64,000 nucleotides of DNA from Lentimicrobium sp. Its GTDB lineage: Bacteria > Bacteroidota > Bacteroidia > Bacteroidales > Lentimicrobiaceae. Position 1 is the first letter of the stretch. Every line of letters starts with the position of its first letter. Position numbers and translations under genes: made by a program. The notes under the pieces are model-generated. The model did not search any database, was not told the DNA's origin, and saw only the letters and a list, made by a program, of their open reading frames with translations. The stretch is taken from NCBI GenBank assembly GCA_019429275.1, contig JAHYJC010000008.1, positions 47,211-111,210 on the forward strand, written 5' to 3'. Below are positions 1-10,253 of the stretch, in pieces.

Positions 1-1
1 A

Positions 2-400
2 ATCAATGCTGAAATGTCAATCGGCATCAGCATGAACTACACCTATCAGCAAGCCCTTGACATGACTGACCAAAACTCAGCCAGTTATAAACATCAGATT
101 CCATACATTCCCTACGAAACATTTTCAGGAATGTATTTTATCAATTACCGGTCGTTTGCAGTAAATTACAATCTGTTGTTCAACGGATTCCGCTTTTCAG
201 CCGGTGAAAATGTGCATGAAAACCTGCTTCCGGGTTGGTGGATCAGCGATGCCGGACTTTCATGGAAAACCGAAACAAACAGAATCACCTACAGAATAAA
301 AGGAGAAATAAGCAATCTCTTTAACAGGGAGTATGTTGTTATAAGGAGCTTTCCCATGCCTGGAAGAAGTTTTGCATTAACCGCCACCTTACAATTTTGA
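2..400 (+). CDS. TonB-dependent receptor, C-terminal end (partial at window edge)
   Basis: The reading frame is open from base 2, so the gene starts outside the window. The visible 132 residues alternate aromatic and polar residues in beta-barrel style (for example INYRSFAVNYNLLFNGFRFS), contain the late-barrel phrase EISNLFNREYVVIRSFPMPGRSF, typical of TonB-dependent outer-membrane receptors, and end in a terminal aromatic (LTATLQF), the usual outer-membrane assembly signal. Its stop overlaps the longest possible frame of the next gene, so the two are probably co-transcribed. The partner is a beta-propeller lipoprotein, as in Bacteroidota BtuB-BtuG cobalamin loci, so vitamin B12 is a plausible substrate, but the diagnostic N-terminal plug is not visible. 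Iron chelates or another ligand remain possible. Confidence 0.85.
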   Translation: MNAEMSIGISMNYTYQQALDMTDQNSASYKHQIPYIPYETFSGMYFINYRSFAVNYNLLFNGFRFSAGENVHENLLPGWWISDAGLSWKTETNRITYRIKGEISNLFNREYVVIRSFPMPGRSFALTATLQF

Positions 401-465
401 AAATGACCCATCCGAAAATATATCAGGTTGCTTTCGCAAAAAGCATATTTCAGTCACTTCGGAAC

Positions 466-1539
466 ATGAAGTGGATATTACTTTTCGGAACAACACTACT
501 TACAACTTCATGTAAAAAAGAGCCTTCAACACCCGAAATAAATCCAGCCGATTCAACAATTCGGACAACAGGCATTTTTGTTTTGAACGAAGGAGTTTTC
601 AATGCCAACAATGCATCGCTTACCCGATTCAGCTTCAGCGATTCAACAGCAGAAACAGATTATTTCTTCAATAAAAACGGGCGGAAACTAGGCGATACCG
701 GGAGCGACCTGGGAATTTACGGATCCAAAATGTATATAGTTGTAAATGTTTCAAGTCAGGTAGAGGTCGTGGATGCACTCACTTGCCTCAGTCTGAAACA
801 GATACCTATGTTTGATGGCAACAAACCAAGGCAGCCGAGAAAAATTGCTTTTTACGGGAATCATGCATTTGTATGCAATTTTGATGGAACTGTTGCTGTA
901 ATTGACACGACCAAACTTGAAACAGTGAAATTTATTCAGGGAGGCCGGAATCCGGATGGCATAACTGCTGCATATGGAAAAATATGGGTAACCAACTCCG
1001 GTGGGCTTGGATTTCCGGATTACGACAATACCGTTTCGGTAATTGATCCGATAACTTTGAGTGAGATAAAAAAGCTTGAGTCAGGCATAAATCCTTACAC
1101 CATACATCCCGATAATCATGGCAACATCTTCCTGATTGCACGTGGGAACTATGGTGACATCAAGAGCCGGCTTCAGGTAATGGATGCCACTTCCGGAGAA
1201 ATGAAACATACATTCACGGACTTTGAAGCGCTCAATTTTATAATTTCGGGCGACTCGGCCTTTGTATATAATTACAATTGGAACGCAGGTACAAGCAGCA
1301 TAAGGGTAATAAATACCGTAACACTTGAAGTGGCAAACAATGCATTTATAAGCGATGGAACTGTGATTGAATCGGTTTATGGAATAGCTGCAGATCCTTT
1401 TACAGGAATAATCTACATCACAGATGCCGGAAATTTCACAGGCAGGGGAAAAGTACATGCCTTCTCCAAAAGCGGGAAAAAACTGTATTCGTTTGATGCA
1501 GGGATCAATCCGTCGGGAATTGTATTTGCGAATAAATAA
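466..1539 (+). CDS. YncE/DUF5074-like beta-propeller surface lipoprotein, BtuG-like candidate
   Basis: About 357 residues from the ATG at 466. An in-frame ATG at 397 exists, but only the 466 start puts a short lipoprotein signal (MKWILLFGTTLLTTSC) at the N-terminus, with Cys16 as the likely lipidated residue. The body is built of repeated propeller blades, with phrases such as VEVVDALT, VAVIDTTKLE, NTVSVIDPITL and GIYITDAGN, the YVTN/YncE style. In Bacteroidota, propeller lipoproteins next to BtuB-type receptors (BtuG) capture cobalamin at the cell surface and hand it to the receptor. This gene directly follows such a receptor and the window also encodes B12-dependent methylmalonyl-CoA mutase, which fits. 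The fold is well supported; the ligand is inferred from context. Confidence 0.75.
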   Translation: MKWILLFGTTLLTTSCKKEPSTPEINPADSTIRTTGIFVLNEGVFNANNASLTRFSFSDSTAETDYFFNKNGRKLGDTGSDLGIYGSKMYIVVNVSSQVEVVDALTCLSLKQIPMFDGNKPRQPRKIAFYGNHAFVCNFDGTVAVIDTTKLETVKFIQGGRNPDGITAAYGKIWVTNSGGLGFPDYDNTVSVIDPITLSEIKKLESGINPYTIHPDNHGNIFLIARGNYGDIKSRLQVMDATSGEMKHTFTDFEALNFIISGDSAFVYNYNWNAGTSSIRVINTVTLEVANNAFISDGTVIESVYGIAADPFTGIIYITDAGNFTGRGKVHAFSKSGKKLYSFDAGINPSGIVFANK

Positions 1540-1575
1540 GACATATCAACTTCCTGACCCGATACTTCGCGCCAA

Positions 1576-3591
1576 TCAGAATGCAATCTGATTGGGGTTA
1601 TTTACCGGGGCGTCACACACCGATCCTTTGCAGACATAAATCAGGGATTCACCTTTTTTAAACCTGTTGTTGAATATCGGAAGTTTACTTTCATTTTCAG
1701 CAGCTGCATAAATGGTGTATGATTTGTGTTTCCGGCGGAGTGCTTCTGAAAATTTCCTGGCCTGCGATCCTGTAGCAACCACAGTGTTAACGCCATTTAC
1801 CTGCATTGTAACCACCTGGGCCCAATGTGCATGAGAAGACGGGTAAGCCTGAATCCGGTTTTTCATATTCATCACCATATCTTCGGAATATTTTAACCAT
1901 TCATGTTTCTCAAAATAAAGTCCCAGAAGGAACAGACATTCAGCCATCACTGCATTTCCTGAAGGTTCAACACCATCAGTTACTTCCTTAACCCTGACCA
2001 ACGACAACTGCTCAGCCTGCTTTTGCGGAGTGAACCAAAACAAAGGTGAATAATCATCGTTGAAATCGTCGAATACCTTTTCGCAGAGCTGTTTTGCCCT
2101 GAAAAGCCAAACATCTTCATAATCAATCTGGTAAACCGAAATAAAAGCCCTTGCAGTAAAAGCATAATCATCAAGAAAACCAGAAATACCGGCTTTCTCC
2201 TTGCCGGGAGTCCGCAACAGGCTTCCATCGGGCTGCGTCATAAAATCTGCAATGTAGTTTGCTGCTTTTAGCGCAGCCTCCTTGCTGCTCTGATTGTATG
2301 CACTATGGAAAGAGTCAACCAAAGATTTAATCATCATTGCATTCCAAGAAACAATCATTTTATTGTCAAGTCCTGGCTTAATGCGGGTATTCCTCTCCTT
2401 GAGTAAAATGGCTGATGACATTTTGATAAGCTGACGCAGTTCCTCTTCGCTCAGGTGTTGTCGCGATGCAAAAACAGCATCGGAAAGCGGGCGCAACAAA
2501 ATGCTTATTCCTTTCTCCCATGCGCCCTCATGGCCCACACCAAAATAATCAGCCACCAGATCGCCATACTCGGGCAATTGCTGTTTGATCTGATCACGGT
2601 TCCATATGTAAAAGCGACCCTCTTCGCCTTCTGAGTCGGCATCGAGTGCAGAGTAAAAATATCCTTCTTCTGAAGTAAATTCGGTTTTAATAAACGTCAG
2701 GGTTTTGTCAAGCGTATCTTTAAACTGTATATCACCGGTCAATGCATATGCTTTGGAATAAAGAGAAACCAGCTGTGCATTGTCGTAAAGCATCTTCTCA
2801 AAATGAGGTACTTTCCAGTATTTATCGGTGCTGTAGCGTGCAAAACCACCCCCAATCTGATCGAAAATACCGCCCATGGCCATTTTTCGCAAGGTAAGCG
2901 ACAATTGATTCAGGGCTTCGGGCAATTTGTTCAACTGATAATATCCGGCAACAAACTCCCACACAACCGGCATCGGGAATTTTGGCGCACCAATCATTCC
3001 GCCATAATCTGTATCAAAACGCAGCGAAAGCTGATTATAGGTTTCATTAAGAAAATCCATATCCGGAGCACTGGCATCTCCAGGTGGATCAATTATACTC
3101 ATACCCTTGATGCCTTCTGTAATCCGATCGGCCTGATTTTCAATTTCAGAAACTTCGCGTTTGAAAAGCGAACTGATCTGATCAAGCAATTCAATCCACT
3201 GAACCGGTCTGAAATAGGTACCTCCCCAAAATGGCCTTCCATCAGGTAAAGCAAAACAATTCAATGGCCATCCACCGCTGTTATGCAGAAATTGCACGGC
3301 AGCCATAAAAACCTGATCAACATCAGGACGCTCTTCACGGTCAACCTTGATACAGACAAAATCACGATTCATGATTTCTGCAATTTCCGGATTGCTAAAG
3401 GTTTCATGCTCCATAACATGGCACCAGTGACAGGCAGAATAACCAATACTGATCAGCAGCGGGCGGTTTGTGGCTTTGGACAGTTCCAGCGCTTCTGCTC
3501 CATAAGGATACCAGTCAACCGGATTATGTGCATGCTGCAAAAGATAAGGACTCGATTCGTTGATCAGTCGATTGGCTATATTATCAGGCAT
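1576..3591 (-). CDS. YyaL/DUF255 thioredoxin-domain protein (spermatogenesis-associated protein 20 family)
   Basis: 671 residues. The N-terminus (about 1-165) is the DUF255 thioredoxin-like domain, with the hallmark NPVDWYPYG and the redox motif CHWCHVM at residues 54-60. The remainder is an (alpha/alpha)6-barrel, glycosidase/epimerase-like region with [11 protein letters not shown] and [14 protein letters not shown], typical of the family. Length matches full-length homologues. No signal peptide is seen, so it should be cytoplasmic. The family's reaction is not established. It is transcribed convergently with the propeller lipoprotein, separated by 36 bases. Confidence 0.93.
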   Translation of the reverse strand: MPDNIANRLINESSPYLLQHAHNPVDWYPYGAEALELSKATNRPLLISIGYSACHWCHVMEHETFSNPEIAEIMNRDFVCIKVDREERPDVDQVFMAAVQFLHNSGGWPLNCFALPDGRPFWGGTYFRPVQWIELLDQISSLFKREVSEIENQADRITEGIKGMSIIDPPGDASAPDMDFLNETYNQLSLRFDTDYGGMIGAPKFPMPVVWEFVAGYYQLNKLPEALNQLSLTLRKMAMGGIFDQIGGGFARYSTDKYWKVPHFEKMLYDNAQLVSLYSKAYALTGDIQFKDTLDKTLTFIKTEFTSEEGYFYSALDADSEGEEGRFYIWNRDQIKQQLPEYGDLVADYFGVGHEGAWEKGISILLRPLSDAVFASRQHLSEEELRQLIKMSSAILLKERNTRIKPGLDNKMIVSWNAMMIKSLVDSFHSAYNQSSKEAALKAANYIADFMTQPDGSLLRTPGKEKAGISGFLDDYAFTARAFISVYQIDYEDVWLFRAKQLCEKVFDDFNDDYSPLFWFTPQKQAEQLSLVRVKEVTDGVEPSGNAVMAECLFLLGLYFEKHEWLKYSEDMVMNMKNRIQAYPSSHAHWAQVVTMQVNGVNTVVATGSQARKFSEALRRKHKSYTIYAAAENESKLPIFNNRFKKGESLIYVCKGSVCDAPVNNPNQIAF

Positions 3592-3956
3592 ATCAGTGGA
3601 TTTAATGAATAAACAAGCATTTCTGATTTGTGTTGAATAAGCTTGAAAAGATATTTTTGTAATTTTAAAAGATCTCCTGCATTTACCTTTTTCTAATCAT
3701 TTCATAACTTACTGTAAAACAAGTCATTCCATAAGAATCTGGAAGAGCAAAAACAAAATATTCTATCTTTTTTAAATTTTTTTTATCTGTTATTTAGATT
3801 TATTATATTTTAGCAAGCAAATTTCTGCTTTTAAATTCCAGATTGTCACACAGCAGAAAACAAACAAATCAGACTAAATCCAACCAACGATTACAGTATT
3901 TTACACCAAATCAACCAGGATTTGTCTCAATCTTTATCAACTTTAATTTTAAAACC
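3592..3956. other. Intergenic region between two divergent genes
   Basis: About 365 bases separate the YyaL-like gene (leftward) from the subtilase gene (rightward). The stretch is AT-rich, with a T-run near 3775-3785. A TATATTTT near 3804-3811 resembles the Bacteroidota -7 element but lacks its final G, and no convincing -33 partner was found. I see no small gene or RNA here. An in-frame extension of the subtilase frame covers 3843-3956, but it lacks signal-peptide character. Confidence 0.4.
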
Positions 3957-6900
3957 ATGAGATTTTTTATTTTACTGCTTTCATTATTTATCATCAATCA
4001 GGGTGTTGCACAAGACACTTACAGAGTTCAAAGAGGAGAAAGGCCCTCAATAGATCTTGATAATGTGCCGGAAAGCGCTTATCACAAAGGAATGATCAAA
4101 ATCAAGCTTAATGAAAATTATGGCAGGCAGCTTGATGAATCTCCTGCAAAAATTACGAATGGAGTGGCTGTTTTTGGCATCGAAAATATCGACCGCCTGA
4201 ACCGGTTTTATGGGATCAATAGTTTTAAAAAAACTTTCGAATCACCAGCATTTCAGGCAAAAATGACCGATCGTCACAGGGCATGGGGGTTCCATCTCTG
4301 GTATTATTTATATTTTGATGAGTCTGCCCATGTCATTGACATGGTTAAAAAATATGCTTCACTTCCTGATGTAATGATTGCAGAACCTGAATATGTAAAA
4401 GTTCCGGTTTATAAAAACAATCCGGCAAATGCTCCTGAAGGCTTTAGCTTCAAAGGCCCCGATTGGACGCCTGACGATCCCCGTTTCAATGAACAATGGC
4501 ATTACCACAATACCGGTCAGCTAAATGGTGTGGCAGACAGTGACATTGATTTACCCGAAGCCTGGGAAATTGAAAAAGGCAATCCTGAGGTAATTGTCGC
4601 TATTATTGATCAGGGAGTTCAATTCAGCCATCCCGATCTGGCAGCCAATATGTGGTCGGGCATAGGATTTAATTTCACCAATAATTCACCCAACATTGTA
4701 CCTGGCAATCACGGATCACATGTTGGGGGGACTGTATCGGGAGTTAACAATAATGGCCTCGGCATTGCAGGCGTTGCCGGAGGAACAGGCGCAGGAGACG
4801 GTGTCAGACTAATGTCCTGCCAGGTTTTTTCACCCACTACCAATGGAGGATTTCACCTTGCACCAGTATATGCAGCAGATAATGGCGCATCCATATCACA
4901 GAATTCATGGGGATATACTATTGTGAATTACTACGATCAGAATGTGCTGGATGCCATTGATTATTTCAACATTAATGGTGGTGGAGATGCTCTGGCCGAT
5001 GGCGGTATCACCATCTTTGCTGCAGGTAACGATGGCACTGAAGGCAACTGGTATCCAGGTGTTTACTCCGGGTGTTTCTCCGTGGCGGCAACCAACAATC
5101 AGGATAAAAGATCATGGTATTCAAATTATGGAACATGGATTGATGTTTCCGCTCCCGGAGGTGAAACTCATCTTGTAAGTGCGAGAGGGGTTCTTAGCTG
5201 TTTTAGCAGCAACAATTATGGATTTTATCAGGGTACATCAATGGCATGTCCGCATGTTTCAGGAATTGCGGCTCTGATGATTTCAATGGCTTATGGCCAG
5301 CTAACACCGCCACAGGTAGCCGATATACTGCGAAACACAACCGATGATCATTATGCTGTAAATCCGGGCTATGTAGGTAAGTTGGGCACAGGAAGAGTTA
5401 ATGCCTACAGTGCACTTGTTGAAACTATGAACCACATGTATGCGGTTAATAACCCTATATCCTTTAATGCCCTGCCGGCAACAAATGAAATAATCAACCT
5501 TAACTGGGAGAAAAACGCAGAAAACAATGATGTGATGGTGGCCTGGAATACCACCGATACATTTGGTTCACCCGAAGATTCGGTAGTTTATGAAAATGGT
5601 TCAGAACTTGAAGGAGGTGGGACAATTATTTTTGCCGGCAGCGAAAATGCAATCTCTCACGAAGGATTAAATAGCAATACAACCTATTATTACAGAGCCT
5701 GGTCGTTTAACGATGATTATGAATATTCACCGGGAATCTCAACCAGTGGCACTACCCTAAAGGAACCTGTTGTTGATTTCCCATATCATCAAGGGTTCGA
5801 AGAAGAGGCATTCCCGCCTGCTTCATGGGAAAATATAAAGTTTTCGGGCACCGGAACCGGATTGTGGGACAGGCAGACAGAGGGAACCAGTCCGGTTTGC
5901 TCACCGTACAATGGCACTGCCATGGCCCGTTTCAACAGCAGAACTTTCACATCGGGCACTTCAGGATTATTGATTTCGCCTCCAATGATTTTTAACGACG
6001 ATGACTACGAAATAAGTTTCTGGCTATACCGCGATGATGCTTATACCAACAATGCCGACAAAGTTGAAGTACTTGTAAATTTTACTCCAACCACAGTTTT
6101 TGCCTCCAGCCTGGGAACAATTCACCGTTCAATCACCATGAATCCTTCAACTTCCGAAACCGGTTGGCACCAATACAGTTTTGTTCTGCCCGAAACATAC
6201 AAAAACAACCTGGCTTTCGTCATACTTAAAGGTACCAGTGCCAGAGGAAACAACTTATTTGTGGATGATTTCCTTATTGAAGTTCCGGCTACCTGTTTCC
6301 CTCCTGAAAACATAGAAGTATCAGGCATAACATCAACCACAGCTCACCTGAACTGGACAGCTGTTGATCCTGCCGAAGCCTGGGATATTGAGGTCGGCCT
6401 CTCAGGATTTGAGGTCGGTTCCGGAATAAGAATTACCGGAATAGCTCAAACCAGTCTTACCCTGAGCGGACTTGAAGCCAACACCATTTATGACGTTTAC
6501 CTGAGAGGTGACTGCGAGGCCGATGATCAAAGTATCTGGTCAGAACCTTTAACATTCACAACCCTTTGCTTTTCCGGCAGCCCCTGGGAGGAAAATTTTG
6601 AAAATCAGGATATAAATAAATTTGATTGCTGGCAGGTGATGCACAATACGACTGAAGATGGCGGGCTTAACGGCAACAATTTGCAGGTTGTAAATTTGCA
6701 CACGTGGTTCGTTTGCACCCCTGAATCCTTCAACAACAACGGATCTGATTACATTTTTTCAGGCACACAATCGGCTGCCATTGAAAATACTGCAACCGGA
6801 TTCAACTGGTTGATTTCCGGAGAGCTTCTGATTCCAGAAACAGGAAAAAATGACCTCGCTTTTCGCATTAAATATCAGAGTGAAGAGACAATCACCACTC

Positions 6901-8615
6901 ACTTTCATATCAATATTTTATCCGGAGAAAACTGGAGTACCCTGAAATCGTGGACCAATGTTTCCGAAAATAATGATTATCAGGTTCCTGTATACATCAA
7001 TCTGGATGAATACAACGGACAGATCGTGAGACTTGCTTTTGTTTATGAGGCCAACAATGGCAATGCACTTGCCATAGATGACATTTCGTTGCAAACAGCC
7101 CAAAACTACTGGCTGGGTGCTGATGACAAAAACTGGGACAACGACTTAAACTGGAGGCTTTCGGCCCCTGAACCTGCCTCTGATGAGTTTATCGAAATTC
7201 TTCCGGCCGTAAACCAGCCTGAAATTAGCAGTCAGAAGCGCATCGGAGGAATTCACATTCATCCGGGAGCAAGCCTCACCCTTCTGCCCGATGCAAATGT
7301 TACCGTAAGCGGGATGTTAACAAACAATTCCGGAGCTGATAATCTGATCCTTAAGGCATCAGATGGCATGCAGGCATTACTCTTTCTGAGTCAGGAAAGC
7401 GTTCCGGCTACTGTTGAATTTATTGTCAATGCCTCTTCAAATCTTCATGACGGCATTCTTTTTTCTTCTCCGGTTTCAGGGCAGGAAATTGCCCCAATGT
7501 TTGCAGGAATCAATGATCATCTCTTAAAGTGGGATGCTATTTCTGCTTCATGGATCAGCTTAAAAGTTGAAGGCGGTACATGGAATCCGGCATTTGAAAC
7601 CGAATTTCAGCCAGGAATTGGTTATTTTGCACGATTTGGGGAACAGGGAACCCGTTTATTCTCAGGAAATCTTACCGGAAGCAGCGCTGAAGTAAACCTG
7701 CCGGCAACGTCAGGCTGGCACCTGCTTGGTAATCCTTTCTCTACATCGGTTAAATGGCAAGGCAGTAACACCAGTTTCTCTGCAATTATAAAAATGTACA
7801 ATATTGACAAAGGTTCCTTTGAAGATATAGCTCCATTGGCAGTACTTCCCACAATGACAGGCTTCTTTGTTTCGGCTGAACCCGGCACTACTCCTGATTA
7901 TGCATTTGAGCCCTGGCATCGCACGCATGAAGAACCGGGTTCAACTCCCATTCAGGGTGAAGGAATTACCCTTTCTGTATCAGAAACAACTTTAAATACT
8001 ACCCAGCATGCAAGAATTATTGTTGATATTGCGGCCACCAATGACTACGACCACTATCTCGATTCGCGCTTTCTTGCCGGATTTGCACCTCATCTCTACA
8101 GCATTGCCGGCGACGAAATACTTTCACTGAACAGAATTCCTTCGGTTGCTTCCGGAACTGTTATTCAACTGGGATTTGTAAAAAATGAAGCCAGCGATTA
8201 TACCATTGCAATTGATGCCGATGAACTTTTCCCCGGCATGGTTCTATATCTGAATGACAAAAAAACAGGCAATATTCAGGACGTGAACGGTCAGACAACC
8301 TACACATTTACTGCTGAAGAAGGCGATGATGCAAACCGTTTTGAACTTATCTTCGGTACTCTTGGTATTGATGGTTCTGACAAAACCAGTGATTTCATGG
8401 TATTTGCAAACAACGGAATCATTGAAATACGCTCTACCACCTCAATTACAGGAGATATTAAAATCACCGGTCTTGATGGTCGCACTGCCATCAGTCTGCA
8501 GGGTAATGGTTCGAACAACATGAAGATTGATGCAGGAAAACTTGCAAACGGAATTTATGTTGTTAGTCTAATGAACAGCAATGGCATCACAACCCGCAAA
8601 GTAATGGTAAAATAA
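3957..8615 (+). CDS. Secreted S8 (subtilisin-like) serine peptidase with type IX secretion sorting domain
   Basis: 1552 residues from the ATG at 3957. That start gives a clean signal peptide (MRFFILLLSLFIINQGVAQ), whereas the frame extension back to 3843 has none. A propeptide-like region runs to about 165. The S8 catalytic domain follows: Asp218 in AIIDQG, His252 in GNHGSHVGG, oxyanion Asn in AAGNDG (about 355-360) and Ser428 in GTSMACPH. The rest holds fibronectin-III/jelly-roll-like modules (about 590-670 and 780-870) and ends in a T9SS type A sorting domain (IKITGLDGR ... GIYVVSLMNSNG ... KVMVK). The protein should be exported by Sec, moved across the outer membrane by T9SS, and anchored or released. 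It is likely a degradative extracellular protease. Confidence 0.95.
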   Translation: MRFFILLLSLFIINQGVAQDTYRVQRGERPSIDLDNVPESAYHKGMIKIKLNENYGRQLDESPAKITNGVAVFGIENIDRLNRFYGINSFKKTFESPAFQAKMTDRHRAWGFHLWYYLYFDESAHVIDMVKKYASLPDVMIAEPEYVKVPVYKNNPANAPEGFSFKGPDWTPDDPRFNEQWHYHNTGQLNGVADSDIDLPEAWEIEKGNPEVIVAIIDQGVQFSHPDLAANMWSGIGFNFTNNSPNIVPGNHGSHVGGTVSGVNNNGLGIAGVAGGTGAGDGVRLMSCQVFSPTTNGGFHLAPVYAADNGASISQNSWGYTIVNYYDQNVLDAIDYFNINGGGDALADGGITIFAAGNDGTEGNWYPGVYSGCFSVAATNNQDKRSWYSNYGTWIDVSAPGGETHLVSARGVLSCFSSNNYGFYQGTSMACPHVSGIAALMISMAYGQLTPPQVADILRNTTDDHYAVNPGYVGKLGTGRVNAYSALVETMNHMYAVNNPISFNALPATNEIINLNWEKNAENNDVMVAWNTTDTFGSPEDSVVYENGSELEGGGTIIFAGSENAISHEGLNSNTTYYYRAWSFNDDYEYSPGISTSGTTLKEPVVDFPYHQGFEEEAFPPASWENIKFSGTGTGLWDRQTEGTSPVCSPYNGTAMARFNSRTFTSGTSGLLISPPMIFNDDDYEISFWLYRDDAYTNNADKVEVLVNFTPTTVFASSLGTIHRSITMNPSTSETGWHQYSFVLPETYKNNLAFVILKGTSARGNNLFVDDFLIEVPATCFPPENIEVSGITSTTAHLNWTAVDPAEAWDIEVGLSGFEVGSGIRITGIAQTSLTLSGLEANTIYDVYLRGDCEADDQSIWSEPLTFTTLCFSGSPWEENFENQDINKFDCWQVMHNTTEDGGLNGNNLQVVNLHTWFVCTPESFNNNGSDYIFSGTQSAAIENTATGFNWLISGELLIPETGKNDLAFRIKYQSEETITTHFHINILSGENWSTLKSWTNVSENNDYQVPVYINLDEYNGQIVRLAFVYEANNGNALAIDDISLQTAQNYWLGADDKNWDNDLNWRLSAPEPASDEFIEILPAVNQPEISSQKRIGGIHIHPGASLTLLPDANVTVSGMLTNNSGADNLILKASDGMQALLFLSQESVPATVEFIVNASSNLHDGILFSSPVSGQEIAPMFAGINDHLLKWDAISASWISLKVEGGTWNPAFETEFQPGIGYFARFGEQGTRLFSGNLTGSSAEVNLPATSGWHLLGNPFSTSVKWQGSNTSFSAIIKMYNIDKGSFEDIAPLAVLPTMTGFFVSAEPGTTPDYAFEPWHRTHEEPGSTPIQGEGITLSVSETTLNTTQHARIIVDIAATNDYDHYLDSRFLAGFAPHLYSIAGDEILSLNRIPSVASGTVIQLGFVKNEASDYTIAIDADELFPGMVLYLNDKKTGNIQDVNGQTTYTFTAEEGDDANRFELIFGTLGIDGSDKTSDFMVFANNGIIEIRSTTSITGDIKITGLDGRTAISLQGNGSNNMKIDAGKLANGIYVVSLMNSNGITTRKVMVK

Positions 8616-8650
8616 ACCGACTGCAATTGCATTGATTTTTCTTACATACA

Positions 8651-8694
8651 AACACAACAAAGGCCTGAATTCGCATTCAGGCCTTTGTTGTGTT
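8651..8694. terminator. Bidirectional intrinsic terminator
   Basis: A perfect 20-bp inverted repeat (arms 8651-8670 and 8675-8694, loop TCGC) lies between the converging subtilase and helicase genes. The GC core is GGCCTGAAT/ATTCAGGCC. T-rich sequence follows on the plus strand and the outer arms are A/T-rich in both directions, so it can serve both genes. Confidence 0.85.
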
Positions 8695-8713
8695 TCAGAT
8701 TTTCTGTTCTGGT

Positions 8714-9958
8714 TTACCGTTTTCTTCTGAATGAGCCTTTGCCCATTCCGGCGTTTGCTGATGGACGGAAGTTTGAACGAGGTCTTTCACTTCTTTCGGT
8801 TGAAGCCATTTCGGGCATCCTTACCTGCGGTACAAAACCAGGCATATTTCTTACTTCAATTGAGTGAGGCAGAAGTTTGTTGATGTCTTTCAGACTTCCT
8901 CTTTCCTCGGCAGCACAAAATGAAATGGCCGTTCCTGATTCGCCGGCACGTGCGGTACGCCCGATACGGTGAACATAGGTTTCAGGAACTTCGGGAAGTT
9001 CAAAGTTGATCACATGCGAAAGCTTGTCAACATCAATTCCGCGTGAAGCGATATCGGTAGCAACCAAAACTTTAATTGATCTGTCTTTAAATCCTGCCAG
9101 AGCTTTCTGACGGGCATTCTGTGATTTGTTGCCGTGAATGGCTACTGCCGAAATTCCGATTTTAATCAGCTCGCGGGTGACTTTATCAGCACCGTGTTTG
9201 GTCCGGGTAAAAATAAGTGCTGTTTCAATCTCTTCCGATTCAAAAACCTGCTGAAGCATGGCCCGTTTGTCAGCTTTCTCAACATAGTAAACCGATTGAT
9301 TCACCATTTCGGCAGGGGCAGAAACAGGGGCAACATGAATCATGACAGGATTACGTAGCAAACTGTCAGCCAGCGCTCTGATTTCATTTGGAATGGTTGC
9401 TGTAAAGAAACCGGTTTGTTTGCTGGCAGGTAACTTTGCAATAATACGTTTGATGTCGGGTGCAAAACCCATGTCAAGCATACGATCGGCTTCATCAAGT
9501 ATAAAAAACTCAATGGTGTCGAGTCGTATAAAGCCCTGATTCATAAGGTCGAGCAAACGACCTGGTGTAGCAATCAGTATGTCAATTCCCTTGCGGAGTA
9601 TGGTAGTCTGCGGATTTTGAGATACGCCGCCATAAACAACGGTATGCCTTAATTTCAAGCCTTTGCTGTAATCGCTAAAACTTTCACTGATTTGTATAGC
9701 CAGTTCACGGGTAGGTGCAAGCACCAGTGCTCTGATACCGGCGGTTTTACGGTCGGCACGGGCTTCGTACAGTTTTTGAAGAATGGGAATGGCAAATGCG
9801 GCAGTTTTGCCGGTTCCGGTCTGGGCAGTTCCGAAAACATCGGAGCCTTTTAACAGATGTGGTATTGCTTTTTCCTGAATGGGTGTTGGTTCAATGTAAC
9901 CCATTTGTTTCAGCGCCTGGGTAATGGGCGCAATGATGTTCAGATTTTCGAATGTCAT
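8714..9958 (-). CDS. DEAD-box ATP-dependent RNA helicase, RhlE-like
   Basis: 414 residues with all helicase motifs in order: Q motif (PTPIQEKAIP, about 25), Walker A AQTGTGKT (45-52), PTRELA (about 82), TPGR (about 131), DEAD (155-158), a TAT variant of the usual SAT motif (about 184), and HRIGRTARAG near 331. A short basic tail (SFRRKR) is typical of RhlE-type proteins that remodel RNA or ribosome assembly intermediates. It acts in the cytoplasm. The gene is monocistronic and ends at the shared hairpin 8651-8694. Upstream (9959-10194) I see only leader-like sequence. Orthology to a particular E. coli paralogue is less sure than the family. Confidence 0.94.
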   Translation of the reverse strand: MTFENLNIIAPITQALKQMGYIEPTPIQEKAIPHLLKGSDVFGTAQTGTGKTAAFAIPILQKLYEARADRKTAGIRALVLAPTRELAIQISESFSDYSKGLKLRHTVVYGGVSQNPQTTILRKGIDILIATPGRLLDLMNQGFIRLDTIEFFILDEADRMLDMGFAPDIKRIIAKLPASKQTGFFTATIPNEIRALADSLLRNPVMIHVAPVSAPAEMVNQSVYYVEKADKRAMLQQVFESEEIETALIFTRTKHGADKVTRELIKIGISAVAIHGNKSQNARQKALAGFKDRSIKVLVATDIASRGIDVDKLSHVINFELPEVPETYVHRIGRTARAGESGTAISFCAAEERGSLKDINKLLPHSIEVRNMPGFVPQVRMPEMASTERSERPRSNFRPSANAGMGKGSFRRKR

Positions 9959-10194
9959 ATAAATAATAAAAAGTAATCGCAGCCGGCAAACAACCGTGGC
10001 TTTTCGGGTAGTCCTGAGTTAAGTTCTGAAAGAATCGGGAATTAACGAAGGTTCGATGGGCAGGAAAGGATATAAACCTATAAATGAGTATCAGCTACTT
10101 TAATGAGCTGCAAAGATAAACTTATTAATCGGATTTACAATGAATTATTTTTATTGCGTTGATTTACAGATTCAAAGATAGTCAAAACAATTAA

Positions 10195-10225
10195 AAAGTC
10201 TGCAGTTCAAGCAACTGCAGACTTT
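10195..10225 (-). terminator. Intrinsic terminator of the tricorn-like protease gene
   Basis: A perfect 13-bp stem (arms 10195-10207 and 10213-10225, loop caagc) lies 28 bases beyond the protease stop codon. On the minus strand it runs into a short T tract (CTTTTTAATTG). Confidence 0.8.
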
Positions 10226-10253
10226 AGTTTTAAATTGTTTGAAAAGTCAAACC